A stretch of 64,000 bases of DNA from Bifidobacterium sp. ESL0745 (GTDB lineage: Bacteria > Actinomycetota > Actinomycetes > Actinomycetales > Bifidobacteriaceae). Of the stretch, positions 9,757 to 17,958 are shown piece after piece. The stretch is taken from contig NZ_JAQTHX010000002.1 of assembly GCF_029433335.1 (NCBI RefSeq), positions 186,001 through 250,000 of the forward strand, written 5' to 3'. How positions within the stretch are numbered: the stretch's first letter is position 1; the number at the start of each line of letters is the position of its first letter. The notes beneath the pieces are model-generated. The model made no database searches and was not told where the DNA came from. It saw only the letters and a program-made list of their open reading frames with translations. The translations under genes and the position numbers were made by a program.

Positions 9757-9830
9757 TGGGCCCGGGAGGACTTGAACCTCCGACCTCATCCTTATCAGGG
9801 ATGCGCTCTAACCAGCTGAGCTACGGGCCC
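9757..9830 (-). tRNA. tRNA-Ile (GAT)
   Basis: A 74-base cloverleaf on the minus strand. The acceptor stem is GGGCCCG/CGGGCCC with discriminator A. The anticodon loop is CTGATAA (GAT) and the T arm is GGTTCAAGTCC. CCA is not encoded. It lies 57 bases upstream of tRNA-Ala and is probably co-transcribed with it, as in many bacterial Ile-Ala pairs, here without rRNA. Confidence 0.95.
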
Positions 9831-10306
9831 AATCAGCACGCTTTAAGACGTACAAAGGATTAGTTTACCATCTAGACGTTGATAGTCAACCCAACGTCCT
9901 TGCGTGTCGTGAACGTTTGTTGAAGATATGCCGTTTACAATGAGCGATTGCAGAATGGCCGATGTCTATCACGGCTTTGGCGAGAACAAGCGTCAGCGAT
10001 GTCAAATGTAGCTCGGATTTTGTGCCGTTAAAGTTTCGAGGCCATTTGCTATGTAAATTTAGGGGATGGGTGCTACCGCCTCTATCACGAAGAATATGCT
10101 CCGTTGTCTTAGGGTTAGGGGCAGTAAACGGTGGGTTCTGCCTCCAATCCAGGTGCGACGTAAGGTTTTGCTGACGGTTTGGAGGTATAAGCATCGTTTC
10201 AGCCCCCAATGCGCTGGAATTTTGGCCTGTATTTTGTTGGACGCCGGGGGAGTCGGCGAATCGTTTGCCCTTGGTACAGGTCAATCGCGTGCGAGACAAT
10301 GCAGGC
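9831..10306. other. Intergenic stretch without a supported gene
   Basis: About 475 bases between tRNA-Ile and the SprT/YgjP-like gene. Short open frames occur on both strands but have no plausible start signal or recognisable protein. It probably holds the promoters of the tRNA pair (minus strand) and of the downstream metallopeptidase-like gene. Confidence 0.6.
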
Positions 10307-11035
10307 ATGCCTTATCGTCGCCGGTCGAAAGCCAGAACCGTTTCCAGCGCCATACTGCGCGTAGATGATTTGGATGTCAGCGTGACTCGCAAGACCATGC
10401 GGAATATGTATCTGCGCGTCAAGCCGCCGGCCGGGAAAATCGAAGTAAGCGCGCCGGCGAGGATGAGCGACGAGCGGATTGCCGATTTCGTGCGGCAACG
10501 CCGGAACTGGATCGATGAGCAACGCCGGAGACTCCAGGAGGCTCAGCGTCGTATCCCATATGATTTCGATGGCTTACAGGATCTTGGAACGCGAGGGACC
10601 CAACCTGATTTCGATGGTAATGCAATCGGGGGTGTCGGTACCAGTGGGCGCCTTGCCGCCGGCGGCAACGGGCAAAGCCATAGTGCTGGGTTCCAATGGA
10701 CGGATGAGCGCAAGCGTTTGGCACAGGCCAATATCAACGCGCAACTTCCCACGTTGTTGGAGCGGTGGGGGTCAGTCATTGGGCGGAAGCCGACGCATAT
10801 CACGCTGCGGTTGATGACCTCGCGCTGGGGGTCCTGCACGCCCGCGACCGGGCGTATCCGCCTCAACCTGCAGCTCGGACTGATGGATTCACGATTTCTC
10901 GAATATGTGCTCGTCCACGAGATGACGCATCTTTGGGCGAGTGGCCATGGAACCGAATTCCAGCGGCGGATGAGCCGATATCTGCCGAACTGGCGGGTGT
11001 TGCGGCGCGATCTCAACCGCGAAATGGTGTGGTAA
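10307..11035 (+). CDS. YgjP/DUF45-family metal-dependent hydrolase
   Basis: A 242-residue protein of the YgjP (DUF45, SprT-related) family. The hallmark SRWGSCTPATGRIRLN precedes the zinc motif HEMTHL, followed by GHGTEF and a C-terminal helix (LPNWRVLRRDL). These proteins are predicted zinc peptidases and their substrates are mostly unknown. The ATG at 10307 is chosen over an in-frame TTG 42 bases upstream because the family N-terminus begins close to the VTRKTMRNMYLRVKPP strands. No strong ribosome-binding site is seen. It is followed by a long hairpin. Confidence 0.85.
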   Translation: MPYRRRSKARTVSSAILRVDDLDVSVTRKTMRNMYLRVKPPAGKIEVSAPARMSDERIADFVRQRRNWIDEQRRRLQEAQRRIPYDFDGLQDLGTRGTQPDFDGNAIGGVGTSGRLAAGGNGQSHSAGFQWTDERKRLAQANINAQLPTLLERWGSVIGRKPTHITLRLMTSRWGSCTPATGRIRLNLQLGLMDSRFLEYVLVHEMTHLWASGHGTEFQRRMSRYLPNWRVLRRDLNREMVW

Positions 11036-11045
11036 CAAAATTCTC

Positions 11046-11124
11046 GCTCACACTAACCCATGGTTGCCAAAAGAAAGATGGAAATACATACAGCATCTTT
11101 TGGTAACCCTGGGCTAGTGTGAGC
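11046..11124. terminator. Long imperfect hairpin after the YgjP-family gene
   Basis: GCTCACACTA (11046-11055) pairs with TAGTGTGAGC (11115-11124), and pairing continues inward through CCCA/GGG, GGTT/AACC and CCAAAAGA/TCTTTTGG. The stem is roughly 30 bp with a few mismatches and a small loop. No T-run follows. Confidence 0.55.
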
Positions 11125-11333
11125 ATCGACCAATGATGACCCCCATTTTTCCGAATTTGCGAGCTCGACCCAGCTCTTAAAAGGGAAGTTATGGATATCT
11201 ATGCATTTTTATGTGTCTTGCCGAGGGTTAAACGACGGATTTTGCGGTAGCGTTACTATTGAAGTATTGCCGCCTCGGTGACGCGGTGGCATCTACATAG
11301 CGTGCTCGAAAGGGCAGCGAGGAGGTTTCTTGA

Positions 11334-12161
11334 ATGGCGGGAACATTGGCCGGCGATACGTCGGAAAATGAAGGAAAATCGGAAATCAGGCTCGGCAATA
11401 CCGTGACGTCCAAGCGTGTGGTGGTCACTGGCGCATCCAGCGGCATCGGGCGCGCGACGGCGTTGCAGCTGGCGTCGGTCGGCTGGAAGGTTGTGGCGCT
11501 TGCACGGCGGAAAGACAAGCTTATCAAGCTTTCTGACCAGCTTGGCGACGCCTGCGAATACGTGGTGTGCGACGTGACCAATGAGATGTCGACGCAGGCT
11601 GCAGTCGCGAGGATTTTGCGCGGTGGACCGGTGAAGGCGCTGGTCAATTGTGCCGGCGGGGCCATCGGACAAGATCCGATTGAAGAGTGCAACGTCGATG
11701 ACTGGCGCAAAATGTATGACGTCAATGTGCTCGGTACGTTGCGCATCACCCAGAAACTGCTGCCGGCCCTGAAGAAGGCGCCAGGCGGCGGCACCGTCGT
11801 GGTCGTTTCCTCGACGGCTGGTATCGAACCTTACGAAGGCGGCGGCGGATATTGCGGTGTGAAGTCCGCCGAGCGTGTACTGGCCCAGACGCTCCGTTTC
11901 GAGCAGGTCGGTGAGCCACTGCGAGTCATCGACGTCTCGCCCGGCATGGTGCGGACCAAGGAATTCTCGCTCAACCGCTTCCATGGCGACAAAGCCAAGG
12001 CCGATGCCGTCTACCGGGGCGTGCCGAGTCCGTTGACAGGCGACGACATTGCCGAGTGCATCGAATGGGCGCTCGACTTGCCCGATAGCGTTGATATCGA
12101 TTCGATCGTGGTCCGCCCGCGCGCGCAGGCTTCGGCCCAGCGGGTCTATCGCGAGGACTGA
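11334..12161 (+). CDS. Short-chain dehydrogenase/reductase (SDR)
   Basis: A 275-residue classical SDR. The nucleotide-binding motif TGASSGIG lies at residues 32-39, NCAGGAIG follows near 105, VVVSSTAG gives the catalytic Ser region, and YCGVKSAE is the YxxxK active site. After the active site, PGMVRTKEF is the usual loop. The start is fixed by AGGAGG at 11320-11325. SDRs reduce or oxidise NAD(P)-linked alcohols, ketones or sugars. The substrate cannot be told. Neighbours give no pathway, and a terminator hairpin follows. Confidence 0.9.
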   Translation: MAGTLAGDTSENEGKSEIRLGNTVTSKRVVVTGASSGIGRATALQLASVGWKVVALARRKDKLIKLSDQLGDACEYVVCDVTNEMSTQAAVARILRGGPVKALVNCAGGAIGQDPIEECNVDDWRKMYDVNVLGTLRITQKLLPALKKAPGGGTVVVVSSTAGIEPYEGGGGYCGVKSAERVLAQTLRFEQVGEPLRVIDVSPGMVRTKEFSLNRFHGDKAKADAVYRGVPSPLTGDDIAECIEWALDLPDSVDIDSIVVRPRAQASAQRVYRED

Positions 12162-12188
12162 ATAGAACTGATATAGCTTGATATAAAA

Positions 12189-12226
12189 GTGCGCCGCCAC
12201 CCATATTTGAATGGGTGACGGCGCAC
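12189..12226. terminator. Hairpin terminator between SDR and dps
   Basis: GTGCGCCGCCACCCAT and ATGGGTGACGGCGCAC form a 16-bp stem with one G-T-type mismatch and a short loop. It sits between convergent genes and probably ends transcription from both sides. Confidence 0.8.
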
Positions 12227-12306
12227 TTATGGTTATTAGAGTTCATAAGGTTTCACGCGAATGTGATTACTCGACATTACTCGGCGGAACCGGACAGCCC
12301 TAAAGC

Positions 12307-12804
12307 TCAGGCGTGGGCCTGCTCTTCGATCAGGTGGCTGTTCATGAACCAGTTGAAGTGCTCGAGTTCCTGCACGTGATCCTGCATGATGTTGGAGCTG
12401 ATGACGTCGATCGGATCGAGCTCTTCGTAGGCCTTGCGCTCGGCGACGATGAAGTCGGCGTAGTAGTCGACCAGTGCCTTCAGATAATCCTGGGTGTTCT
12501 GGCGGCCCATGAGCTTGAATTCACTCCAGGTGCGGTTGCTGATGATGGACTCCGGAGTGCCTTCGGCGCTGCCGCCAAGGGTGGCGATGCGCTCTGCGGT
12601 CTCGTCGGCCATGTTGCGCACGGCGTCGACCTCAGGATCGATCATTTCGTGCACGCCGATGAAGCTTGGACCGGAAACGTTCCAGTGCGCGTGCTTCAGG
12701 ATCAACGAGGCCTCTTCCTCCTGCGCCAAACGATTCTGCAGAATCGAGACGATCTTATCGGATGCTGCCTGATCAATACCAGGGCTCAAAAATTCATTTG
12801 CCAT
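12307..12804 (-). CDS. dps: Dps-family ferritin-like DNA-protection protein
   Basis: A 165-residue ferritin-like protein. Dps proteins form dodecamers that oxidise Fe(II) with peroxide and store iron, protecting DNA. The ferroxidase residues are visible: H40 in KHAHWNV, H52 in GVHEMID, D67 and E71 in ADETAER, with spacing as in known Dps proteins. The C-terminus is a plain helix, and no Lys-rich DNA-binding tail is seen. An AT-rich region with an inverted CTAAT/ATTAG pair lies upstream of the start (about 12836-12858). The stop lies 80 bases from the SDR terminator. Confidence 0.92.
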   Translation of the reverse strand: MANEFLSPGIDQAASDKIVSILQNRLAQEEEASLILKHAHWNVSGPSFIGVHEMIDPEVDAVRNMADETAERIATLGGSAEGTPESIISNRTWSEFKLMGRQNTQDYLKALVDYYADFIVAERKAYEELDPIDVISSNIMQDHVQELEHFNWFMNSHLIEEQAHA

Positions 12805-13235
12805 AGTTGTTTTCCTTCCTTTGGTGAATATTGCTAATTACTATTCTAATGATTAGTAGTGTGCATCTCAGCGGTTCATCATTAGCCCAATCGCGCCGAA
12901 AACCTTGAAATGTCGCGGTTTTTGAGGTAACGAGGCTGGGTTGTTGCTAGTTATCGAGCCCAAAGTTTGCGTGTATTGAAGGGTTCGCCACGTCATCTGC
13001 AAGATTGTCTGACAAAACGCCGCCCAACGTCCAGATTCGCGTTGCGCTCTATGGTTTTCCTTTGCGTTGTGCGGTGTTCTGAGGCCTTGCTGCACTGTTG
13101 TTTATCTCGATTATGTAAAATGTGTTATGGATTTTTGCTTTGTGTTATGGCTGTTGTGGGTTCAGTTGAAAATTATTTCGACGTAACTTCATTCTGTTTT
13201 CGTCAATGACCGTATTGACGGTTGCATATTCCTCA
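12805..13235. other. Intergenic stretch between dps and the PadR-type gene
   Basis: It contains the dps promoter side (AT-rich, with an inverted CTAAT/ATTAG pair) and, at 13201-13220, a perfect small inverted repeat CGTCAAT/ATTGACG at the end of the PadR-fusion gene. Short open frames show no recognisable protein. Confidence 0.5.
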
Positions 13236-14588
13236 TCAATCAAGCGAAATGCTGCTGGAATGTAGGTTGACATCCACCATCGGTGTTCCCGGTCGGCTGG
13301 CGGAGTGCCTGTTGGCGATAATCGGCTGGCCGTCGACTGTCAGGGTGCTGCTGTGGAGTTCCGCCAGATAACCGAAATTCCGCGGTAAGCCAGATATGCG
13401 AGCACTGCTGTTGTGACAATTGATATCAAGATTATTGCGCACGTTTCCGTTCCATTTCACGCTTCCGCCATGGGTCGTCAAAGAGGCGGCGTCAACCGAG
13501 ATGTCGTTGATTTTAGCGGAACTGCTATGCAGATTGAGGTCAAAGTCATGACTTTCCAGTCCGGCGATGACGAGACTTGAGCTGTTGAGGGCGGCGGTCG
13601 TTTGTGCCATCGGCTGTGAGACTGGAATGATCACTTCGACATAGGCGTTCCATTGGGCGGGATTGAAGACGTTCATCAGAGACATATGGTCCCAGGGTGT
13701 TCCGGTATTGGCGATGTGTAACGTACCAGCCGTGTTCGCGATCTGAAAGTCGGAGGCCTTGCAATGGTGGAATTTGATTTCGAACGCGCCGGAATCGCTC
13801 GGTTGGGTGGTGATTCGGCCAGCCATCGAATGCAAGTGGAAATCAAGTTTTGTAATCGGCAGTGAGCCGGTGAACCGTTGGTTTTTCACAATGACGGTTG
13901 GGCTGTTTTGTTTCTGCATTTCGGTTTCGTTTCTTATTGAATCATTCAAGGTTTGGGTTTGTTGCGGATTGGCGATGATGAAATCTGTTGATTTGCTTTG
14001 GGAATTTGTATTTTCTGTAGTGCTATCGTTCTCATCAGCAGGATTGCTGGTTTCGACAGATGTCGAATCATGATAGAAATTTTCTTGAAAATGATGTGCC
14101 CAGTGTGCGATGAGGGCATAGGTATCGGCGCAAAGCAGCACGGTCTCGCTCGCCTCGCTGAACGGCAGATCAGCGACGGAGTTTCGCATCCATTCGGCCA
14201 CGCTGCGATGGTTCGTTTCGAGTGTCGTAAGCAAACGACGACCGGTGGCTTCGTCGGTCTGATAAAGATTCGCAACCATTGCCACAAAGTCGAAAGTGAT
14301 GTGTGGCGGTGCCGAGGCGATTTCGTCCATAAGATCATCGAAATGCTGCGTACCTTTTGACGTTATGGAGTAGACGCGCTTTTGCGAGGAAGCTTCAGAA
14401 TCGTCGGTGTCGATCGCGGTATAGCCGTCATCGCAAAGTTTGATGGCGATTCGGTAGACGGATTGCTCACTGACCTGAACCCAGTTGTTTACGCCGCGCG
14501 AGGCAAGGAATTTGTTGATGTCATAAGCGCTCATCGGGTGGTCTTTCAACGCCCCGAGCGTCATGAGTTCGATGGAAGGCAGTGCCAT
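13236..14588 (-). CDS. PadR-type regulator fused to a DUF4097-like beta-repeat domain
   Basis: A 450-residue protein. Residues 1-90 are a PadR-type winged helix (LGALKDHPMSAYDINKFL, then EQSVYRIAIKL and KRVYSITSKG). Residues 90-180 look like the helical C-terminal part of PadR proteins. After a Ser/Asn/Gln-rich linker, residues about 235-450 form short repeated beta strands (DFHLHSMAG, DFDLNLHSSSAKI, LDINCHNSSARI, VDVNLHSSSISLD). This pattern resembles the DUF4097/DUF2807 beta-solenoid found in anti-sigma and surface proteins. No membrane segment is present, so the fusion appears cytosolic. PadR proteins bind operators and sense ligands. The repeat domain may be a sensor or oligomerisation part. 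The start is supported by AGGGGTGTACC before ATG. Confidence 0.75.
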   Translation of the reverse strand: MALPSIELMTLGALKDHPMSAYDINKFLASRGVNNWVQVSEQSVYRIAIKLCDDGYTAIDTDDSEASSQKRVYSITSKGTQHFDDLMDEIASAPPHITFDFVAMVANLYQTDEATGRRLLTTLETNHRSVAEWMRNSVADLPFSEASETVLLCADTYALIAHWAHHFQENFYHDSTSVETSNPADENDSTTENTNSQSKSTDFIIANPQQTQTLNDSIRNETEMQKQNSPTVIVKNQRFTGSLPITKLDFHLHSMAGRITTQPSDSGAFEIKFHHCKASDFQIANTAGTLHIANTGTPWDHMSLMNVFNPAQWNAYVEVIIPVSQPMAQTTAALNSSSLVIAGLESHDFDLNLHSSSAKINDISVDAASLTTHGGSVKWNGNVRNNLDINCHNSSARISGLPRNFGYLAELHSSTLTVDGQPIIANRHSASRPGTPMVDVNLHSSSISLD

Positions 14589-14605
14589 GGTACACCCCTA
14601 CTCTA

Positions 14606-14636
14606 ACTATTAGTACTCTTACTGAGAGTAAATAGT
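14606..14636. promoter_or_regulatory. Candidate operator of the PadR-type gene
   Basis: ACTATTAGTACTCT and AGAGTAAATAGT form an imperfect palindrome 18-48 bases upstream of the PadR-fusion start. PadR regulators commonly repress their own promoters at such dyads, so this is a candidate autoregulatory site. Confidence 0.45.
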
Positions 14637-14753
14637 ATCGCATTATCGGTATATGTCAAAATCGGACAGAATCGATATCTCAAATATGAAGTCCGCTCGT
14701 TCTTTTTTGAGGACAATTCTTCATTCCGTACATGTTTTATCAATTAGCAATTT

Positions 14754-15010
14754 GCAAACTTAAAGGTTGAGCATTTGCTTTTTTGAAGGTTGTGCGTTTG
14801 CAAACTTAAAGGTTAGCTGCTTGCTTTTTTAAAGTTGATGCCAATCTTTCCAGTTATTCCGGCGTTCTGGGCAGTATTTTGATTTCACTTCTGTTCTATT
14901 TTCGAATGGCGGGATTATTCGCAAACTTGAGAGTTGATCATTTGCTTTTTTGAACATCAAGCATTTGCAAACTTGGTAGTCGACCATTTGTTTTTTGAAC
15001 ATTGATGTCG
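14754..15010. repeat. Degenerate 177-base duplication containing four GCAAACTT...TTTGC units
   Basis: Four units start at 14754, 14800, 14931 and 14967. Each begins GCAAACTT and continues to (A)TTTG followed by a T-run of six and GAA or AAA. Units 1+2 plus spacer and units 3+4 plus spacer align with a period of 177 bases. Within a unit, GCAAA and TTTGC can pair and are followed by Ts, like a weak terminator. The array lies between the PadR-fusion promoter and the end of the Fic gene. Confidence 0.6.
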
Positions 15011-15148
15011 GCTTCGTTGCTATTTCGGTATTTTGGCAGTGTCACAATCAGCCTTATTTTTAGAAGTTCGCGATATTCCAGAAATGCCTTTCTGGTGTCA
15101 GCGGAATGCTCTTAAGCGCGTTCAGTGTCGTAGTGAATTCAGTACGTT

Positions 15149-16216
15149 TTAGCGGTGCAAACTCACATATCTGGTGGATCGACCTGTGCCGAGCTTTTGG
15201 ATTTGGTTGTCGTTGAGCAGGGTTTTAAGCGTGCGTTCGATGGTCGAAGTACTGATATCGGGAAGTGTTTGCTGGATATCGGCTTTGGAGAGCGGACTAA
15301 GACTTTGATTGAGAACGTCGGTGATGCGTTGCTTTTTTGTTATCGAATGGCGCGCGGGAGTTGGAGTGCTTACGATTGCGGCGCGTTCGTCAAACTCACG
15401 GTAGGCCGTCAGAATGATGCCGAGCAGATAGTTGACGAATGGCGTGTGATTATTGGTATTTTCGTTCCAGCCGACGGTGCTTGCGGCCAAAGCCTCATAG
15501 TAGGTGGCTCTGCTTTGCTCGATAAGGTGCTCGATGCTGATATATTTTCCGATTTCATAACCGGAACGGTAGAGCAGAAGCAGCGTCAGTAGCCGGCTCA
15601 TGCGGCCATTGCCGTCATTGAACGGGTGGATGCAGGTGAAATCGAAGACGAACATGCAGGTCAGCAGTAAGGGATCAATGTCGCCGGCTTCGTTCGTTTT
15701 GTTGTAATCGTCGCAAGTCTTCGCCACGAGTTCCGGCGTCTGAAGCGCCGATGGCGGCCTGAACCTAACCTTCGCGTGGCCGGTTCCATCTGTTTCGACG
15801 ATCATATTGTCGCTATCTTTCCAGTGGCCGGCGAAAGCAAGTGGTGTGTGCTTGAAGAGATCGCGGTGCAGCTGCAAAATGACGTTCGGTTTCAGCGGTA
15901 TATACGCATAATTTTCGTGGATGGTCTTGAGGACGTCGCGATAACCGGCGATTTCCTCCTCGTCGCGGTTTCGCGGCGCCACTTTTTCACTGACGATACC
16001 GGCTAAGCGTTTGTTGGTAGTCGAGATTCCCTCGATGCGATTTGACGCGTCAGTGCTTTGGATGCGTGCGACGTTGGCAAGTGGCTCTGCGAGCTCAGGA
16101 CTAACTTGCAGCTGCACATTCTGTCGCCCTTTAGCTTCGTGAACCGCATTGAGCAGATTCACGGTCTGCGTCGTCAGCAACTCGTGTCCAGATTTCTCAT
16201 AGTCGAAAGTATGCAT
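15149..16216 (-). CDS. Fic-domain protein with N-terminal inhibitory motif and C-terminal winged helix
   Basis: A 355-residue Fic protein. The active-site motif HPFNDGNGR spans residues 197-205 and is complete. The inhibitory motif SNRIEG (58-63, Ser-x3-Glu-Gly) sits N-terminal, as in class II Fic proteins, and would block ATP in the resting state. Residues 280-350 form a winged-helix domain (ITDVLNQSLSPLSKADIQQTL). Fic proteins mostly transfer AMP to target proteins. This architecture is common among bacterial Fic proteins with unknown targets. It stands alone, and three copies of an 11-base site lie directly upstream. Confidence 0.92.
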   Translation of the reverse strand: MHTFDYEKSGHELLTTQTVNLLNAVHEAKGRQNVQLQVSPELAEPLANVARIQSTDASNRIEGISTTNKRLAGIVSEKVAPRNRDEEEIAGYRDVLKTIHENYAYIPLKPNVILQLHRDLFKHTPLAFAGHWKDSDNMIVETDGTGHAKVRFRPPSALQTPELVAKTCDDYNKTNEAGDIDPLLLTCMFVFDFTCIHPFNDGNGRMSRLLTLLLLYRSGYEIGKYISIEHLIEQSRATYYEALAASTVGWNENTNNHTPFVNYLLGIILTAYREFDERAAIVSTPTPARHSITKKQRITDVLNQSLSPLSKADIQQTLPDISTSTIERTLKTLLNDNQIQKLGTGRSTRYVSLHR

Positions 16217-16250
16217 GTTATCTGCACCATTTTCTGGATCAATAATTATT

Positions 16251-16305
16251 TTTCTGCATCATATTATAGCAAAGTGATGCAGAAAAATGTTGGATGATGC
16301 AGAAA
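16251..16305. promoter_or_regulatory. Three TGATGCAGAAA sites upstream of the Fic gene
   Basis: TTTCTGCATCA at 16251-16261 is the inverted copy of TGATGCAGAAA at 16275-16285, and the latter recurs at 16295-16305. All three are exact. They begin 35 bases before the Fic start, in the likely promoter. The winged-helix end of the Fic protein makes autoregulation plausible. Confidence 0.65.
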
Positions 16306-16340
16306 GCGATGCTGGGTTGCAGCTTTTTGTTCTCGGTATC

Positions 16341-16560
16341 GCCAGTTTTAAGTCGCTGAGCACACGTCAGTGGCCCTTTTATGGCAGTAAATTAAATTTC
16401 CGCCATAAAAAGCCTGCTGAGTATGCGTCAGTGGCTTATTTATGGCGCAAAAATAGATTCACGACATAAATGTGCCGTTGACTAACTCTCGGTGGCTTAT
16501 TTATGGCGCAAATTTGGAGCTTCGCCATTTTTAGGCCGCTGAGTGCCGTTGCTGTGGGCA
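16341..16560. repeat. 61-base tandem array, about 3.5 units, each with a TTTATGGC/GCCATAAA dyad
   Basis: The motif GTCAGTGGC or its variant occurs at 16366, 16427 and 16488, exactly 61 bases apart. The alternate half (GCCANNTTTTA-like, then GCTGAG) occurs at 16341, 16402, 16463 and 16523. Each unit can fold: TTTTATGGC with GCCATAAAA in the first, with weaker pairing in the others. The array fills the gap between the CNNM gene's 3' end and the Fic operator region. Confidence 0.75.
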
Positions 16561-16580
16561 ATTGGTGGCTTGGTATTGTG

Positions 16581-17930
16581 CTACTTACTTGTTTCGGCCG
16601 CGTCCGCATCATCCAGCCCACTCTTGCGGACTTCAATGGTTTCGATGCGTCGACCGTCGACCTTGGTGACCACCATGTCGTAGCCGTCGTCGGAGTGGAG
16701 GGTTTCGCCTACCTCGCCCATGCGGCCGGTGTGCGCGAGGAAGTAGCCGGCGACCGTTTCGTAAGGTCCGTCTTCCAGCTCGATGCCGGTGAGGTCGGCG
16801 AAGTCCTCGATGGTCATGCCGCCGTCGACCGTGACTACGCCGTCGACGAATGCGGTTTCGCCGTTGCGGCCGTCGCCTACGCCGTTTGCCGCAGCGCCGT
16901 TATTATCTTCTGGCAAATCGTATTCGTCGCGGATATCGCCGACCAGTTCCTCGGTCATATCCTCCAGCGTGACGATGCCGTCGGTGCCGCCGTATTCGTC
17001 GATGACTACGGCCAAGTGAATCCCCCGCTTGCGCAACAAAGCCAAACTTGGCAGAATCTTCGAAGTGCCGGGCAGCGAAATCCCTTCACGGGTTACGTCG
17101 GCGACGGTTTTCGCGTTCGGGTCGCGCACGTCGAGCAAATCGCGGACGTGCACAAAACCGAGCACGTCGTCAAAGTCCTTGCCGGTGACAGGGTAGCGGG
17201 AATATGGCATCTCGCGCACATATTTCGCGGCCTCCTCGATCGGCTGCGAACCTTCCAAGAAAACGACATCAGCGCGGGGCCGCATCACCTCAGCCACAAT
17301 GGTTTCCGAGGCGTCGAACACGTCGTCCAAAATGGTGCGTTCGTCCTTGCTGAGGTTGGTGTTGGAATTGACCAGCACGCGCAGTTCCTTGTCGCTGACC
17401 TCGGTTTCGGTCTGGCTCGGGTCGAAGCCCAGAAGCCGCACAATGCCGTTAGTGCTTTTGCCGATGAGCCAGATGATCGGCCGGCAGATACGAGCGAAGA
17501 TATCGATGGCCGGCACCGCGGCGCGCGCGATCTGCTCGGTGCGTTGCATGGCGATGCGCTTCGGCACCATTTCCGCGATGACGATGTCGCAGAAGGAAAT
17601 GATGAGCGTCAAGACGATGGTGGTGCCTGGCGAAGCGATATGGTGCGGAATCCCCCAGCTTTCCACGACCGGCTCGACCCAGGGCGCGATGGCTGATTCG
17701 CCGAACGATGCCGAGAAGAAGCCAGAAAGTGTCACGCCAATTTGCACGGTGGAAAGGAAAGTGTTCGGGTCGCGCGCGATGTGAGCGACTTTCTGCCCGC
17801 GCGCGTCTTCCTGCTCCATCTCGTCGAGCTGCGAGCCGCGCAGGCTCACCAGCGCGAGCTCGGTGCACGAAAACACGCCACCGATGATCAGAAAGACGAA
17901 AACAAGGACGATATCCAGGGCCAAAGACAT
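16581..17930 (-). CDS. CNNM/HlyC-CorC family membrane protein with CBS domains
   Basis: A 449-residue protein of the hemolysin-C/CNNM family. The DUF21 membrane region covers residues 1-190 and includes CTELALVSLRGSQ and the PSTIVLTLIISFCDIVIAEM-like segment. A tandem CBS pair follows (MRPRADVVFLEGS, YSRYPVTGKDFDDVLGFV, GIHLAVVIDEYGGTDGIVTL). The CorC_HlyC domain closes the protein (FVDGVVTVDGGMTIEDFADL). Family members are linked to Mg2+ or Co2+ efflux, and haemolysis is not their general function. A partial copy of the start of this gene lies beyond the neighbouring LRR gene. Confidence 0.92.
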   Translation of the reverse strand: MSLALDIVLVFVFLIIGGVFSCTELALVSLRGSQLDEMEQEDARGQKVAHIARDPNTFLSTVQIGVTLSGFFSASFGESAIAPWVEPVVESWGIPHHIASPGTTIVLTLIISFCDIVIAEMVPKRIAMQRTEQIARAAVPAIDIFARICRPIIWLIGKSTNGIVRLLGFDPSQTETEVSDKELRVLVNSNTNLSKDERTILDDVFDASETIVAEVMRPRADVVFLEGSQPIEEAAKYVREMPYSRYPVTGKDFDDVLGFVHVRDLLDVRDPNAKTVADVTREGISLPGTSKILPSLALLRKRGIHLAVVIDEYGGTDGIVTLEDMTEELVGDIRDEYDLPEDNNGAAANGVGDGRNGETAFVDGVVTVDGGMTIEDFADLTGIELEDGPYETVAGYFLAHTGRMGEVGETLHSDDGYDMVVTKVDGRRIETIEVRKSGLDDADAAETSK

Positions 17931-17958
17931 GCTTTCAGTCTAGAAGAGCGGCGGGTCA
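17909..17958. repeat. Left copy of a 50-base direct repeat flanking the LRR gene
   Basis: It covers the first codons of the CNNM gene and its leader. It aligns without gaps to 20854-20903, with about 8 mismatches in 50 (CGATATC, AGGGCC, AAGACATGCT, CAGT, TAGAAGAGC are shared). Confidence 0.75.

Noticed and set aside
9526..9789. An open frame across tRNA-Ala and part of tRNA-Ile
   Set aside because: The tRNA genes are certain and the frame only reads through them.
16341..16560. Possible CRISPR array
   Set aside because: The repeat is continuous over its whole 61-base length, with no conserved-repeat and variable-spacer split.
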